This document shows positions 29,356 through 36,964 of a DNA stretch of 64,000 nucleotides, in pieces. Position 1 is the stretch's first letter; each line of letters opens with the position of its first letter. The position numbers and the translations under genes were made by a program. Below the pieces are notes generated by a model. The model was not told the DNA's origin and ran no database searches. It saw only the letters and a list, made by a program, of their open reading frames with translations. Source of the stretch: Sedimenticola_A sp040506895 (lineage in GTDB: Bacteria; Pseudomonadota; Gammaproteobacteria; Chromatiales; Chromatiaceae). The stretch is from the NCBI GenBank assembly GCA_040506895.1, contig JBEVVY010000001.1:2527116-2591115 (forward strand). The letters run 5' to 3'.

Positions 29356-29575
29356 GGGATTTTAGATCTTCTAGCAATTCCTCATAGCTCAGTGCCGGTT
29401 CAGACGCACGTTCTTCGAACGCGCTTAAGTCTTCTTGGTCTTCGCGCAGAGCCATACGAACCGCTTCGTTTACGAATTCGGAAACGGACCGATGCGTATT
29501 TGCGGCTTTCACACGAAGGGCGTGATGTATTTCTGGGTCGAAGTAAACCGTTGATCTTTTTGACAATTCGCTCAT
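29342..29575 (-). CDS. Ribbon-helix-helix antitoxin (CopG/RelB-like)
   Basis: A 77-residue antitoxin. The N-terminal part (KRSTVYFDPEIHHALRVKAA followed by HRSVSEFVNEAV) is a ribbon-helix-helix DNA-binding domain; the acidic C-terminus should bind the RelE-type toxin. The ATG at 29575 is used; a second in-frame ATG five codons upstream (29590) sits in a CCTCC-rich stretch that reads as the ribosome-binding site GGAGGT on the coding strand. Confidence 0.88.
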   Translation of the reverse strand: MSELSKRSTVYFDPEIHHALRVKAANTHRSVSEFVNEAVRMALREDQEDLSAFEERASEPALSYEELLEDLKSHGKI

Positions 29576-29635
29576 AACTGGCACCTCCATATTCCAATTA
29601 TAGCGCTATAGCGTTGTAGTGTCGTAATGTTTTGC

Positions 29636-29727
29636 AGCTAACGCCCAAAATCACCGGAAGCAAAAAGCATAGCGACGAGGAACGAGGAGCGACGCTTTTT
29701 GCTGTCCGCTGGAGCTACTTGTTAGGG
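29636..29727 (-). other. attC site, cassette 3 (BrnTA)
   Basis: About 92 bp from AGCTAAC to GTTAGGG. The arms AAGCAAAAAGC and GCTTTTTGCT are strongly complementary, with an inner GCGACGAGGAACGAGGAGCGACGC loop region read as repeats of GAGGA. Closest in size to the site at 31037-31129. Confidence 0.8.
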
Positions 29728-29945
29728 CCATCATTCCAACTGAGATCAAGCTGCCTATGATGAGCCACACAATCTCTAAGATATAGATTTATAAGGCTTT
29801 GATAGGGAATGCTTGTTTCTTCTGCCATGTTCTTGAAGTAATCGATGACATCTTCACCCATGCGAATAGTGACCGATTTCTTTAATTTCGAGGCATAGGG
29901 GTTTTTGCGGGATTTCATTTTCGAGAAATCGTATTCGGCTTTCAT
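29715..29945 (-). CDS. brnA: BrnA-type antitoxin
   Basis: A 76-residue ribbon-helix-helix protein that matches BrnA: a YDFSKMKSRKNPYASKLKKS linker, then VTIRMGEDVIDYFKNMAEE and PYQSLINLYLRD, the RHH core. It should neutralise BrnT and repress the operon. It overlaps the brnT gene by 4 bp in the canonical toxin-first order. Cassette 3. Confidence 0.93.
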   Translation of the reverse strand: MKAEYDFSKMKSRKNPYASKLKKSVTIRMGEDVIDYFKNMAEETSIPYQSLINLYLRDCVAHHRQLDLSWNDGPNK

Positions 29946-30229
29946 GACGCACCTCGCGGATAATACGAACGTTCTTTCTTCGTGGCTTTCCTAGCCGAAA
30001 TAATTCGAATCGTTTCGCCAGAATTTCGTTCGCAATGGCAGACAATCAAAATACGACTTTGATTGCTAGTACCTAGCATTACGAAGCGATCTTCATGTGA
30101 CGAGTGATCTTCATCGTAGAACTGGACGGCATATTCGTCGAAAAACACCGATTTCGCTTCTGCAAAGGAAATTCCATGCTTTCTCTGATTTGCCGTGTTT
30201 TTGGCTTCATGCCATTCGAATGTAATCAT
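29942..30229 (-). CDS. brnT: BrnT-type ribonuclease toxin
   Basis: A 95-residue RelE-like toxin. FEWHEAKNTANQRKHGISFAEA and ERFVMLG-like DRFVMLGTSNQSRILIVCHC and RIISARKATKKERSYY are the family blocks. Its ATG is directly next to an inverted repeat (TACATA, six bases, TATGTA; 30229-30246), a plausible BrnA operator or part of the promoter. First gene of cassette 3. Confidence 0.93.
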   Translation of the reverse strand: MITFEWHEAKNTANQRKHGISFAEAKSVFFDEYAVQFYDEDHSSHEDRFVMLGTSNQSRILIVCHCERNSGETIRIISARKATKKERSYYPRGAS

Positions 30230-30272
30230 ACATACAGTGTATGTACTGAGACTGGTAAGTCAACTATTTAGC

Positions 30273-30354
30273 CCTAACGTTTACATATGGGGCGCGCAGC
30301 GAAGCGGAGCGTCCCAGTGAGCGATAGCGAACGGCATGATGTTTTTGTTAGCTT
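30273..30354 (-). other. attC site, cassette 2 (PIN toxin)
   Basis: About 82 bp from CCCTAAC to GTTAGCT, with inner repeats GGCGCGCAGCGAAGCGGAGCG and GAGCGATAGCGAACGG that form imperfect arms. It separates BrnTA from the oppositely oriented PIN cassette. Confidence 0.76.
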
Positions 30355-30390
30355 ACTTGTCCGTGACTGCATATATGCTATCATTTGCCT

Positions 30391-30816
30391 ATGGCAGATT
30401 TGGTTGTAGTGGACACAAGTGTACTAATAAGTGCCCTGATTGGTGAGCAAGGACCAAGCAGGGAGATACTGCGACGCTGCTTGAAGGGTGAGTACAACCC
30501 ATTGATCAGCAACACATTATTTTCTGAGTATGAGGATGTTATAGGCAGGAAGCAAATTCTTGATGTATGTCCTTTGGGAGCCCAAGAAATTAGAGAAATA
30601 GTCAATGCCTTGTACTCTGTTTGCCAGTGGGTGCCCGTATATTTCCTTTGGCGACCTAACCTGAGGGATGAAGGTGATAATTTTTTAATTGAATTAGCAC
30701 TAGCAGGTAATGCTGATATTATTATTAGCAATAATGTCAATGACTTACGTGGTGCTGAGTTGAGGTTCCCCGAGTTAAGCATACTCACGCCAGAACAAAT
30801 ATTGAGAGGTAGATAA
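30391..30816 (+). CDS. PIN-domain ribonuclease toxin
   Basis: A 141-residue PIN-fold protein of the COG1569 kind (putative toxin component). The acidic site is visible: VVDTSVLIS at residues 6-14, RDEGDNFLIELAL about residues 93-105 and SNNVNDLRG about 112-120. It lies 1 bp upstream of a small antitoxin gene, so order is toxin first. Unlike the other cassette genes it is on the plus strand, facing the integrase, and so probably uses its own promoter. Cassette 2. Confidence 0.9.
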   Translation: MADLVVVDTSVLISALIGEQGPSREILRRCLKGEYNPLISNTLFSEYEDVIGRKQILDVCPLGAQEIREIVNALYSVCQWVPVYFLWRPNLRDEGDNFLIELALAGNADIIISNNVNDLRGAELRFPELSILTPEQILRGR

Positions 30817-30817
30817 G

Positions 30818-31042
30818 ATGGCAACCATGACTATTCGAATACCTGATGAAAAGGCTGGCCGATTAAAGGCATTGGCTAAGTACCGGCATGTGAGTGTAAA
30901 CAAATTGATTGATGAGCTTTCAACCCAAGCACTCGCTGAATTTGATAGTGAAGTTCGTTTTCGGGCGCTCGCTGCAAGTGGCGATCCTGATCGTGGTTTG
31001 GATTTATTGGAGAAGCTCGATACTCATTTTTCTAAAGGCTAA
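30818..31042 (+). CDS. Ribbon-helix-helix antitoxin for the PIN toxin
   Basis: A 74-residue protein with an N-terminal RHH domain (MTIRIPDEKAGRLKALAKYR, then SVNKLIDELSTQAL) and a C-terminal tail RALAASGDPDRGLDLLEKLD typical of antitoxins paired with PIN toxins. It follows the toxin by one base. Its stop is in the first core of the attC at 31037. Confidence 0.88.
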   Translation: MATMTIRIPDEKAGRLKALAKYRHVSVNKLIDELSTQALAEFDSEVRFRALAASGDPDRGLDLLEKLDTHFSKG

Positions 31043-31129
31043 CGCCGACGTAACCGGGCGACTGAGGAGCGGTAGCGACGAAGGCGCTCCGAGTGAGCGC
31101 AGCGAACGGTGTTGACGACCTTGTTAGGC
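31037..31129 (-). other. attC site, cassette 1 (next to attI)
   Basis: About 93 bp from GGCTAAC to GTTAGGC. The arms are imperfect complements rich in GCGA/GAGCG units. Its right third is nearly identical to the attC-like site 10 kb away at 20738-20821. Confidence 0.8.
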
Positions 31130-31498
31130 GCTACCTTTCCTGGAGAGGAAAGCCAACGGGCGGCACCAAACCCAAAGGGCACCGCCCTGCGGTTCGCACC
31201 ACTGCCGGTACGATGGGCGAGGTTTGGTGTACCACCTGTGGCACGCGTAATCGAAAATGCTTCGTTCATTCTTTTCAGCACCTGCCTTGGCTACCGATCA
31301 TTTTATTGATGCGGCCCACTGACCTTTGCCCTGGCACGGACTATTCAGCGTGGCCTGCGCGGATGGGGTTGGCACCCTGGTACCGCGCGATCGTTCCTTG
31401 CACCAGCCTTATTGAAGCAGCGGCCCTTCTGCGGGGCCTGTATTTGTTGTGGAGTTTGGAGCGTACACCAGACCCCGAAAAACCTTCTACCTTTTTAC
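31130..31498. other. First integron cassette, no convincing gene
   Basis: About 370 bp between the attI core and the first attC. Both strands contain short open frames, but none has a good start, ribosome-binding site or family features; two plus-strand fragments look like parts of one frame broken by a stop near 31320. It may be an ORF-less or decayed cassette. Confidence 0.5.
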
Positions 31499-31566
31499 GC
31501 CTAACAGGTGCTTATGTGGACGGCACAAATAACGTGATATGCCGACGGCACAAATATTGTGTTATG
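31499..31566 (-). other. Putative attI site with two direct repeats
   Basis: GCCTAAC at 31499-31505 (GTTAGGC on the minus strand) is the crossover core next to the first cassette. Behind it, towards intI, are two 23-bp direct repeats 25 bp apart (31519-31541 and 31544-31566), both starting GACGGCACAAATA and ending TATG, with four mismatches. This mirrors the DR1/DR2 integrase-binding repeats of class 1 attI. Confidence 0.72.
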
Positions 31567-31586
31567 TTGCCAATTGTTCTATATAT
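31557..31586 (+). promoter_or_regulatory. Possible intI promoter
   Basis: TTGTGT and TATATA hexamers with 17-bp spacing, ending 37 bp before the intI ATG and overlapping the second attI direct repeat, so integrase binding could repress it. No convincing LexA box (CTGT-N8-ACAG) is present. Confidence 0.4.
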
Positions 31587-31622
31587 GTTCTGTACAAGGA
31601 ATATAAATCCTGTGGCAGGCAT

Positions 31623-33011
31623 ATGCAAATGGACAATGAAAAACCCTCTAACGATTCTCGTATAGAACAGTTCTGGCTTCGTTATTTCGAGGTGCTCAAG
31701 CTGTTTCGAATTTCCGAACGGGCCCGCCCCTGGTATCGAAAACACGTAGAAGCTTTTATTGATCATCATCCTTCCATCCGCCTGAAGCAGCATACGCCTG
31801 AAACGATTCAGAGGTGGCTTGAAAAGCAGGGTCAAAACAGCCAGGTTGCAGATTGGCTTTTTCAACAACAGGTCGATGCACTGCGCCTGCTTTTTGCACA
31901 CCTGCTGAACGTTCCGTGGTCGAAATCTTTTGAGTGGGAGCTTTGGCAGTCCGGAGCACGCTCTTTGGATAGAGACCACCCAACGATTGCTCGAACGTAT
32001 GAAATGATCGACGAGGCGGTTGCCGATCCCAAAAACCTGTTGGGGCAACGCTATCCGGAACTCTACCGCAAATTTCTTATTGCGATCAGGCCGCCGGATT
32101 ACTCTGTTAATACGGAAAAGAGTTATCTTGGCTGGATCAACCGCTTCCTTCGTTACCATCATGACAGACATCCCTGTGACTGTGCAGAAAATGAAATAGG
32201 TTCATTTTTAGAACATCTGGCACTGAAGCGCAAGGTGGCAGGGGCAACCCAATCTCAAGCATTGAACGCCTTGGTGTTCTTTTTCTCCCGAATTATTGAA
32301 AAGCCGCTTGGTAATATAGGACCCTATAAACGTTCTGGCCGACCCAAGCGACTGCCAACGGTTCTAAGCCCTGCCGAGATTGATTCAGTTTTTGCAACAC
32401 TGCAGGGCACCAACGGCCTGATGATACGGCTGATGTACGGTACCGGCATGCGTGTAATGGAATGTGTCCGGCTTCGTATTCTCGACCTGGACTTCGACTA
32501 CCGCCGCATCCTTGTACGAGCGGGAAAAGGAAACAAGGATCGTGCTGTGCCGATGCCGGAAAAGGTTGTTTCTGATCTGAAGAAGCAGATCCGGTGGGTG
32601 AATCACATACATGAAATTGACCTTGAGGAAGGTTACGGATCGGTCTTCTTGCCTGACGCCCTGGCTCGCAAGTTTCCAAATGCCGAAAAGGAGTTCCGCT
32701 GGCAATACCTGTTCCCGGCCACCCACGTGGCAAGGGACCCACGAAGCGGCATTACCCGCAGACATCACATTCACCAAAGCGCGGTTCAGAAAGCCGTTAA
32801 GCGTGCGGCGCAACAGACTGGTATTACGAAACGCGTGACCAGTCACACGCTGCGGCACTCTTTTGCCACCCATCTGCTGGAATCGGGTTCGGACATACGT
32901 ACAGTACAAACCTTGCTGGGCCATGCCGATGTCTCGACCACCATGATCTACACCCACGTTGTCGGGCGCGGTGGCCATGGTGTAAAAAGCCCCCTGGACA
33001 GATTGGCCTAG
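31623..33011 (+). CDS. intI: Integron integrase IntI with long N-terminal extension
   Basis: Tyrosine recombinase of the integron class, which recombines attI with folded attC. The catalytic residues are present: Arg in GTGMRVMECVRL (about 275), His408 and Arg411 in SHTLRHSFATHLLESG, His in LLGHADVS and Tyr in TTMIYTHV (about 443). The extra IntI-specific segment is present (FPNAEKEFRWQYLFPA, then RRHHIHQSAVQKAVKRAA). The SAM-like core-binding domain starts near residue 147, so about 140 residues of helical extension are additional to the 337 residues of IntI1. The ATG at 31623 follows the attI region. It reads away from the cassettes, as expected. Confidence 0.95.
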   Translation: MQMDNEKPSNDSRIEQFWLRYFEVLKLFRISERARPWYRKHVEAFIDHHPSIRLKQHTPETIQRWLEKQGQNSQVADWLFQQQVDALRLLFAHLLNVPWSKSFEWELWQSGARSLDRDHPTIARTYEMIDEAVADPKNLLGQRYPELYRKFLIAIRPPDYSVNTEKSYLGWINRFLRYHHDRHPCDCAENEIGSFLEHLALKRKVAGATQSQALNALVFFFSRIIEKPLGNIGPYKRSGRPKRLPTVLSPAEIDSVFATLQGTNGLMIRLMYGTGMRVMECVRLRILDLDFDYRRILVRAGKGNKDRAVPMPEKVVSDLKKQIRWVNHIHEIDLEEGYGSVFLPDALARKFPNAEKEFRWQYLFPATHVARDPRSGITRRHHIHQSAVQKAVKRAAQQTGITKRVTSHTLRHSFATHLLESGSDIRTVQTLLGHADVSTTMIYTHVVGRGGHGVKSPLDRLA

Positions 33012-33049
33012 TGCGTAGCCAGGCGCTCTTCGGCGTCGGCTCTCACACC

Positions 33050-34147
33050 TTAACCGATCGCCTCCTTCATCCTGTCATCGATCGCCCTCGAGATAATCCT
33101 GAAGCCGGCGGGCGTGGGGTGTATCTCGTTGCGCCAGTGTTTGTCTTCCAGCAAGCCCTGGGTGTTGGCGACGAAGAGCCNNNNNNNNNNNNNNNNNNNN
33201 NNNNNNNNNNNNNNNNNNNNNNNNNNNNNNNNNNNNNNNNNNNNNNNNNNNNNNNNNNNNNNNNNNNNNNNNNNNNNNNNNNNNNNNNNNNNNNNNNNNN
33301 NNNNNNNNNNNNNNNNNNNNNNNNNNNNNNNNNNNNNNNNNNNNNNNNNNNNNNNNNNNNNNNNNNNNNNNNNNNNNNNNGAGATAATCCTGAAGCCGGC
33401 GGGCGTGGGGTGTATCTCGTTGCGCCAGTGTTTGTCTTCCAGCAAGCCCTGGGTGTTGGCGACGAAGAGCCTGCCGGGGTAATCCGCTTCAAGGGCGAGT
33501 ATCTCATCCCTGAAGCGGCCCAGCATGAACCTCACCACTTCGCGCTGTTCGTCCCCGTCATCGAAGCCCTTGTTTTTGAGAAACGGATAGAGCCAGGACT
33601 CGCCAATGGGGAAGAGATCGAACAGTTCAAAGCCCTTGTCTTCGGGCACCACGTAATCGTAGGCGTGGGTAACGACCTTAACCGCCGGATTTTTCGAGTA
33701 CTGCTCTACACGTTCCAGCAGTTCGACGTAGACCGATCTGATCTGGCTCAGCTTGTTCTCCAGTCTCTCCATGTCGATGCAATCCGTCGCTGCCTGGGCT
33801 GAGGAGCGGTCCCTGAGAAAAAAGTCGAAATCGAATTTTCCGACTATATCGTTGCCGCCTCCGGAGAAGAGAATGACGTCGAACTCGGTGTGCTTCAGGC
33901 GTTTCGTGAAGGCGAACTTCTGATCGCCCGACATCATGGTCACCGCTTCGTCGCCACTGCTGGCGGTGGTATAGATGACATAGCGCTTCTTCTTGCCCAG
34001 GACCTGCACGATGTTCGACGCCTCGCCGAAGGCAAAGAAGCGGCGGGGATAGGCGAACCAGGAGTCGCCTTCCGCCAGTATTCTCACAGGCCTGCGGGCA
34101 GTTGATACAAGATGGTCGAAGTCCCGGGAATCCGTTGTGTAGGGCAT
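33050..34147 (-). CDS. SGNH/GDSL-like hydrolase, interrupted by a scaffold gap
   Basis: An esterase-type SGNH-fold protein: GDSWFAYP near residue 27 (nucleophile Ser), FSGGGNDIVG (block III) and NEIHPTPAGF (C-terminal His). The gap of 200 N between 33181 and 33380 falls near the C-terminus and is flanked by identical 91-bp copies. If the copies are one sequence, the gene is continuous and codes for about 268 residues. Coordinates are those of the open frame across the gap. Substrate unknown; no signal peptide is seen. Confidence 0.82.
   Translation of the reverse strand: MPYTTDSRDFDHLVSTARRPVRILAEGDSWFAYPRRFFAFGEASNIVQVLGKKKRYVIYTTASSGDEAVTMMSGDQKFAFTKRLKHTEFDVILFSGGGNDIVGKFDFDFFLRDRSSAQAATDCIDMERLENKLSQIRSVYVELLERVEQYSKNPAVKVVTHAYDYVVPEDKGFELFDLFPIGESWLYPFLKNKGFDDGDEQREVVRFMLGRFRDEILALEADYPGRLFVANTQGLLEDKHWRNEIHPTPAGFRIIXXXXXXXXXXXXXXXXXXXXXXXXXXXXXXXXXXXXXXXXXXXXXXXXXXXXXXXXXXXXXXXXXXXXLFVANTQGLLEDKHWRNEIHPTPAGFRIISRAIDDRMKEAIG
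33090..33180 (+). repeat. Left copy of a 91-bp duplicated gap flank
   Basis: Identical to 33381-33471. It codes for the same C-terminal residues of the SGNH hydrolase as the right copy, so it is most likely the same DNA placed on both sides of an unresolved gap. Confidence 0.9.
33181..33380. other. 200-base scaffold gap (all N)
   Basis: Run of exactly 200 N. The identical flanks suggest the contigs overlap and the real gap is zero or negative. Confidence 0.98.
33381..33471 (+). repeat. Right copy of the 91-bp duplicated gap flank
   Basis: Identical to 33090-33180, offset by 291 bp. The hydrolase frame continues through this copy and the sequence further right, which contains the N-terminal two-thirds of the gene. 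Confidence 0.9.
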
Positions 34148-34606
34148 GGTGCCTCCTTATCCTTGGTCGGCAGTGAAATTTGATGGGAGGGGTGTAGCAA
34201 CGCCACCCTGCGCAGGATATTACTTCGTATTCGCGCAGTAATGCAACGCTATGATCATTACCCGATGACCGGACAATCGTAAGCTTTTAATGGGTTTCAA
34301 ACGGGACATAAAAAATGGGCTCACATGGGGAGTTGTGAGCCCAAAGCGCTGCTATTAGCGCCGGAGGAGGTCGCCGCATCAGCGTGTGTCGCCTGGGTTC
34401 GCCATTCCCAGCTGATGCGGCGAGTACGGAGATGAAATCCGTTGGCGTTCCTTTGCCAGCCAATACTGGATCAACTTCTTATCCAGTCTTGATTTAGTTA
34501 TCGGCGACCTGGCGGAATGGTTGATAGTCCCGGACCCTCTTCTGACCATTTTTTTTGAACCAGTTCACATTTTCTGTCCGTAGATTTTTTTGCGACCGGT
34601 TCAGGC
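34148..34606. other. Hairpin-rich intergenic region, no gene seen
   Basis: No open frame is supported. Four stem-loops follow one another: GGGCTCACA with TGTGAGCCC (34317-34342), GCGCT with AGCGC (34346-34361), CGCCGCATCAGC with GCTGATGCGGCG and an inner CTGGG/CCCAG stem (34372-34422), and CTGGAT with ATCCAG (about 34466-34486). This could be a structured small RNA or the 3' end of a transcript. No known RNA family is recognised. Confidence 0.55.
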
Positions 34607-34635
34607 AAAAAAAAACGGCGCCATCCGGCGCCGCC
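34607..34635 (-). terminator. Rho-independent terminator of mlaC
   Basis: On the minus strand a GC-rich inverted repeat (CGGCGCC and GGCGCCG) is followed by nine T. It lies about 25 bp after the mlaC stop. Confidence 0.85.
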
Positions 34636-34658
34636 TGTCATTCAATAAAGTGTCCGCC

Positions 34659-35321
34659 TCAGCTCTGGGGTGTCCCGACTGAGGCGACCTTTTTTACCCG
34701 GCTGTCATTCAACTCCGCGATGCGAGTGATGAGGCGATCCATTCCGCCCTTTCGCATCTCCTTGGCGAAGCTGCTGCGGTAGTTGGTCACGAGGCTGATG
34801 CCTTCGATCTTCACATCGTAGGCCTTCCAGCCGTCATCGCCGTTGCGCATGCGGTAGACCACCTCAACCGCCTGGGCACCGGGGCGATGCACCATGGTAC
34901 GCACGGAGAGACTCTTTGCACCCGCCTTGGCCTTGATGGGCATATGCTTGACTTCCCATTCATCGAACTCACGGAAAGCGGTGGCGTAGGTGCGCACCAG
35001 CAGGCGCTGGAACTGGTAGGAGAAACTCTTCTGCTGTTCCGGGGTGGCGCGGCGCCAATGCTTGCCGAGCACCAGTTTGGATACACGGGTGAAGTCCACG
35101 TGGGGGATGAGAATGTCGTTGGCCAGGCGATTGACGTAGCCCGGTTCATTCATCACCCGGTCGCGATCGCGCTTCAGCACTTCGTAGAGCTGATCGGAGA
35201 TACCCTGGATCACCTGTTGCGGCGGCTCCAGTTCATCGGATACTGCAGTGAGGGGATATACGACCGCGATCAGCAGCAGCGCGGCGGTGAATAGATCCTT
35301 GAATATATGTCCGACTTTCAT
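34659..35321 (-). CDS. mlaC: MlaC-like phospholipid-binding ABC transporter component
   Basis: Periplasmic lipid carrier of the MlaC (Ttg2D) family that shuttles phospholipids between inner and outer membrane. 220 residues with a signal peptide (about 1-28); family blocks are PHVDFTRVSKLVLGKHWRRA, QRLLVRTYATAFREF and KAYDVKIEGISLVTNYRSSF. The ATG at 35321 is used; an upstream ATG at 35393 adds 24 residues with no similarity to a signal peptide. It stands alone rather than in an mlaFEDCB operon, so it may be an extra copy. Confidence 0.9.
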   Translation of the reverse strand: MKVGHIFKDLFTAALLLIAVVYPLTAVSDELEPPQQVIQGISDQLYEVLKRDRDRVMNEPGYVNRLANDILIPHVDFTRVSKLVLGKHWRRATPEQQKSFSYQFQRLLVRTYATAFREFDEWEVKHMPIKAKAGAKSLSVRTMVHRPGAQAVEVVYRMRNGDDGWKAYDVKIEGISLVTNYRSSFAKEMRKGGMDRLITRIAELNDSRVKKVASVGTPQS

Positions 35322-35458
35322 AGCAGGCACCTTTGTCCTTGATTCCCTTTCATTCCTGCAATTTCCTGCCGCAGGCATCCAGATATACGGCAACAGGTTG
35401 GAATTCTGAACATTCGATCATCAAAAACCAAGAACTGGGTCACATTTTCAGACATTTC

Positions 35459-35815
35459 CTACAGCAGGAGATTCCCAGAGTGCTCATGAATCCACTCATT
35501 TATCCAGTGACCGGGGTGTGAGCCGCTGAAACGCCCCAGTTCCTCGCCCTTGTGGAATAAAATTACCGTTGGAAATCCGCGCAGCCGGTAGTGGCCGGCC
35601 AGGCGCATGTTGTCATCCACCTCGACCTTGCCCAGCAGAATGGCCCCTTCGTACTCGTTGACCACCCGCTCCAGGGCCGGCGCCAGCGAGATGCAGGGGG
35701 CACACCAGTCGGCCCAGAAGTCGACCAGGATCGGTTTTTCGTGGGAAGCCTCGAGAACCTGTTTCTCAAAGCCGTCTTCGTCCACATCGAAGATATAGGG
35801 GGATTTTTCCTTCAT
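35459..35815 (-). CDS. Thioredoxin-like protein
   Basis: A 118-residue thioredoxin fold with WADWCAPC, the CxxC redox site, and the cis-proline in RGFPTVILF. It is a cytoplasmic disulfide reductant or a client-specific relative. The start at 35815 (MKEKSPYIF) gives the usual length; the open frame further upstream is not coding. It is divergent from hemB across 119 bp. Confidence 0.93.
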   Translation of the reverse strand: MKEKSPYIFDVDEDGFEKQVLEASHEKPILVDFWADWCAPCISLAPALERVVNEYEGAILLGKVEVDDNMRLAGHYRLRGFPTVILFHKGEELGRFSGSHPGHWINEWIHEHSGNLLL

Positions 35816-35934
35816 AGGTACTGCCCGGGGCCTGTTTACATCAAAGTGCGATACCATACCGAAATTGTAGAGAATCCCAACCCTGATGTATCTTATCCCC
35901 CCATCACACACCATTAATAATGAGAAGCAGACCC

Positions 35935-36948
35935 ATGTCGAACAAGAGTGCGCTCTCCTCACGCTACCCTTCTGCCCGCATGCGCCGCATGCGCCGGGAC
36001 GACTTTTCCCGCCGCCTGATGCGCGAATCGACCCTCACCCCGGACGATTTCATCTACCCTGTCTTCGTACTCGAGGGGGAAGGTAACCGCGAGGCGGTAC
36101 CCTCCATGCCCGGCGTGGAGCGCATGAGCATCGACCTGCTGGTGAAGGAAGCAAAAGAGGCCTGCGACCTCGGCATTCCCGCCATGGCCCTCTTCCCGGT
36201 GACCCCCATGGAGGCCAAGTCCCTGGACGCGGCCGAGGCCTTCAATCCCGATGGCCTGGCCCAGCGGGCGGTCCGCGCCTTGAAGGATGCGGTGCCTGAA
36301 CTCGGCGTCATCACCGATGTCGCCCTCGACCCCTTCACCACCCACGGCCAGGACGGCATCATCGACGACACCGGTTATGTCATAAACGACGTCACCGTGG
36401 AGGTGCTGGTGAAGCAGGCGATCTCCCACGCCGAGGCAGGCGCAGACGTGGTGGCCCCCTCCGACATGATGGACGGACGCATCGGGGAGGTGCGCAACGC
36501 CCTGGAGGCCAACGGCCACATACACACCCGTATCCTCGCCTACTCCGCCAAGTACGCCTCCAGCTTCTACGGACCTTTCAGGGATGCCGTGGGCTCTGCC
36601 GCCAACCTGGGCGCCGGCAACAAGTACACCTACCAGCAGGACCCCGCCAACAGCGACGAGGCCCTGCGGGAGGTGGAGCTGGACCTCAACGAGGGCGCCG
36701 ACATGGTGATGGTGAAGCCCGGCATGCCCTACCTGGATATCGTGCGCCGGGTGAAGGACACGTTCGGCGTGCCCACCTACGCCTACCAGGTGAGCGGCGA
36801 GTACGCCATGCTGATGGCGGCGGCACAGAACGGCTGGCTGGACGAGAGGGCGGTGATCATGGAGGCCCTGCTCGGCTTCAAGCGGGCCGGTGCCGATGGC
36901 ATCCTCACCTACTTCGCCAAGCGTGCCGCCCAGTGGCTGAACGACTGA
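35935..36948 (+). CDS. hemB: Delta-aminolevulinic acid dehydratase (porphobilinogen synthase)
   Basis: Condenses two 5-aminolevulinates to porphobilinogen. 337 residues. Active-site lysines are in YSAKYASSFYGPFRDA and DMVMVKPGMPYLDIV. RMRRMRRDDFSRRL near the start and PSDMMDGRIGEVRNAL are family blocks. The ATG at 35935 is used because of the AGAAG site upstream; one at 35920 would add five residues. It starts the hemB-aroE pair. Confidence 0.97.
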   Translation: MSNKSALSSRYPSARMRRMRRDDFSRRLMRESTLTPDDFIYPVFVLEGEGNREAVPSMPGVERMSIDLLVKEAKEACDLGIPAMALFPVTPMEAKSLDAAEAFNPDGLAQRAVRALKDAVPELGVITDVALDPFTTHGQDGIIDDTGYVINDVTVEVLVKQAISHAEAGADVVAPSDMMDGRIGEVRNALEANGHIHTRILAYSAKYASSFYGPFRDAVGSAANLGAGNKYTYQQDPANSDEALREVELDLNEGADMVMVKPGMPYLDIVRRVKDTFGVPTYAYQVSGEYAMLMAAAQNGWLDERAVIMEALLGFKRAGADGILTYFAKRAAQWLND

Positions 36949-36964
36949 TCCCGACCTGCCGACG

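Noticed and set aside
31567..31625. Possible LexA box in front of intI
   Set aside because: CTGTACAAGG and ATCCTGTGG occur but not the CTGT-N8-ACAG spacing, so SOS control is not supported by sequence.
31093..31665. 190-codon plus-strand frame over attC, cassette 1 and attI
   Set aside because: It crosses three recombination sites and has no family features, so it is probably chance.
33011..33802. Plus-strand frame through the N gap
   Set aside because: Antisense to the SGNH hydrolase and interrupted by the gap.
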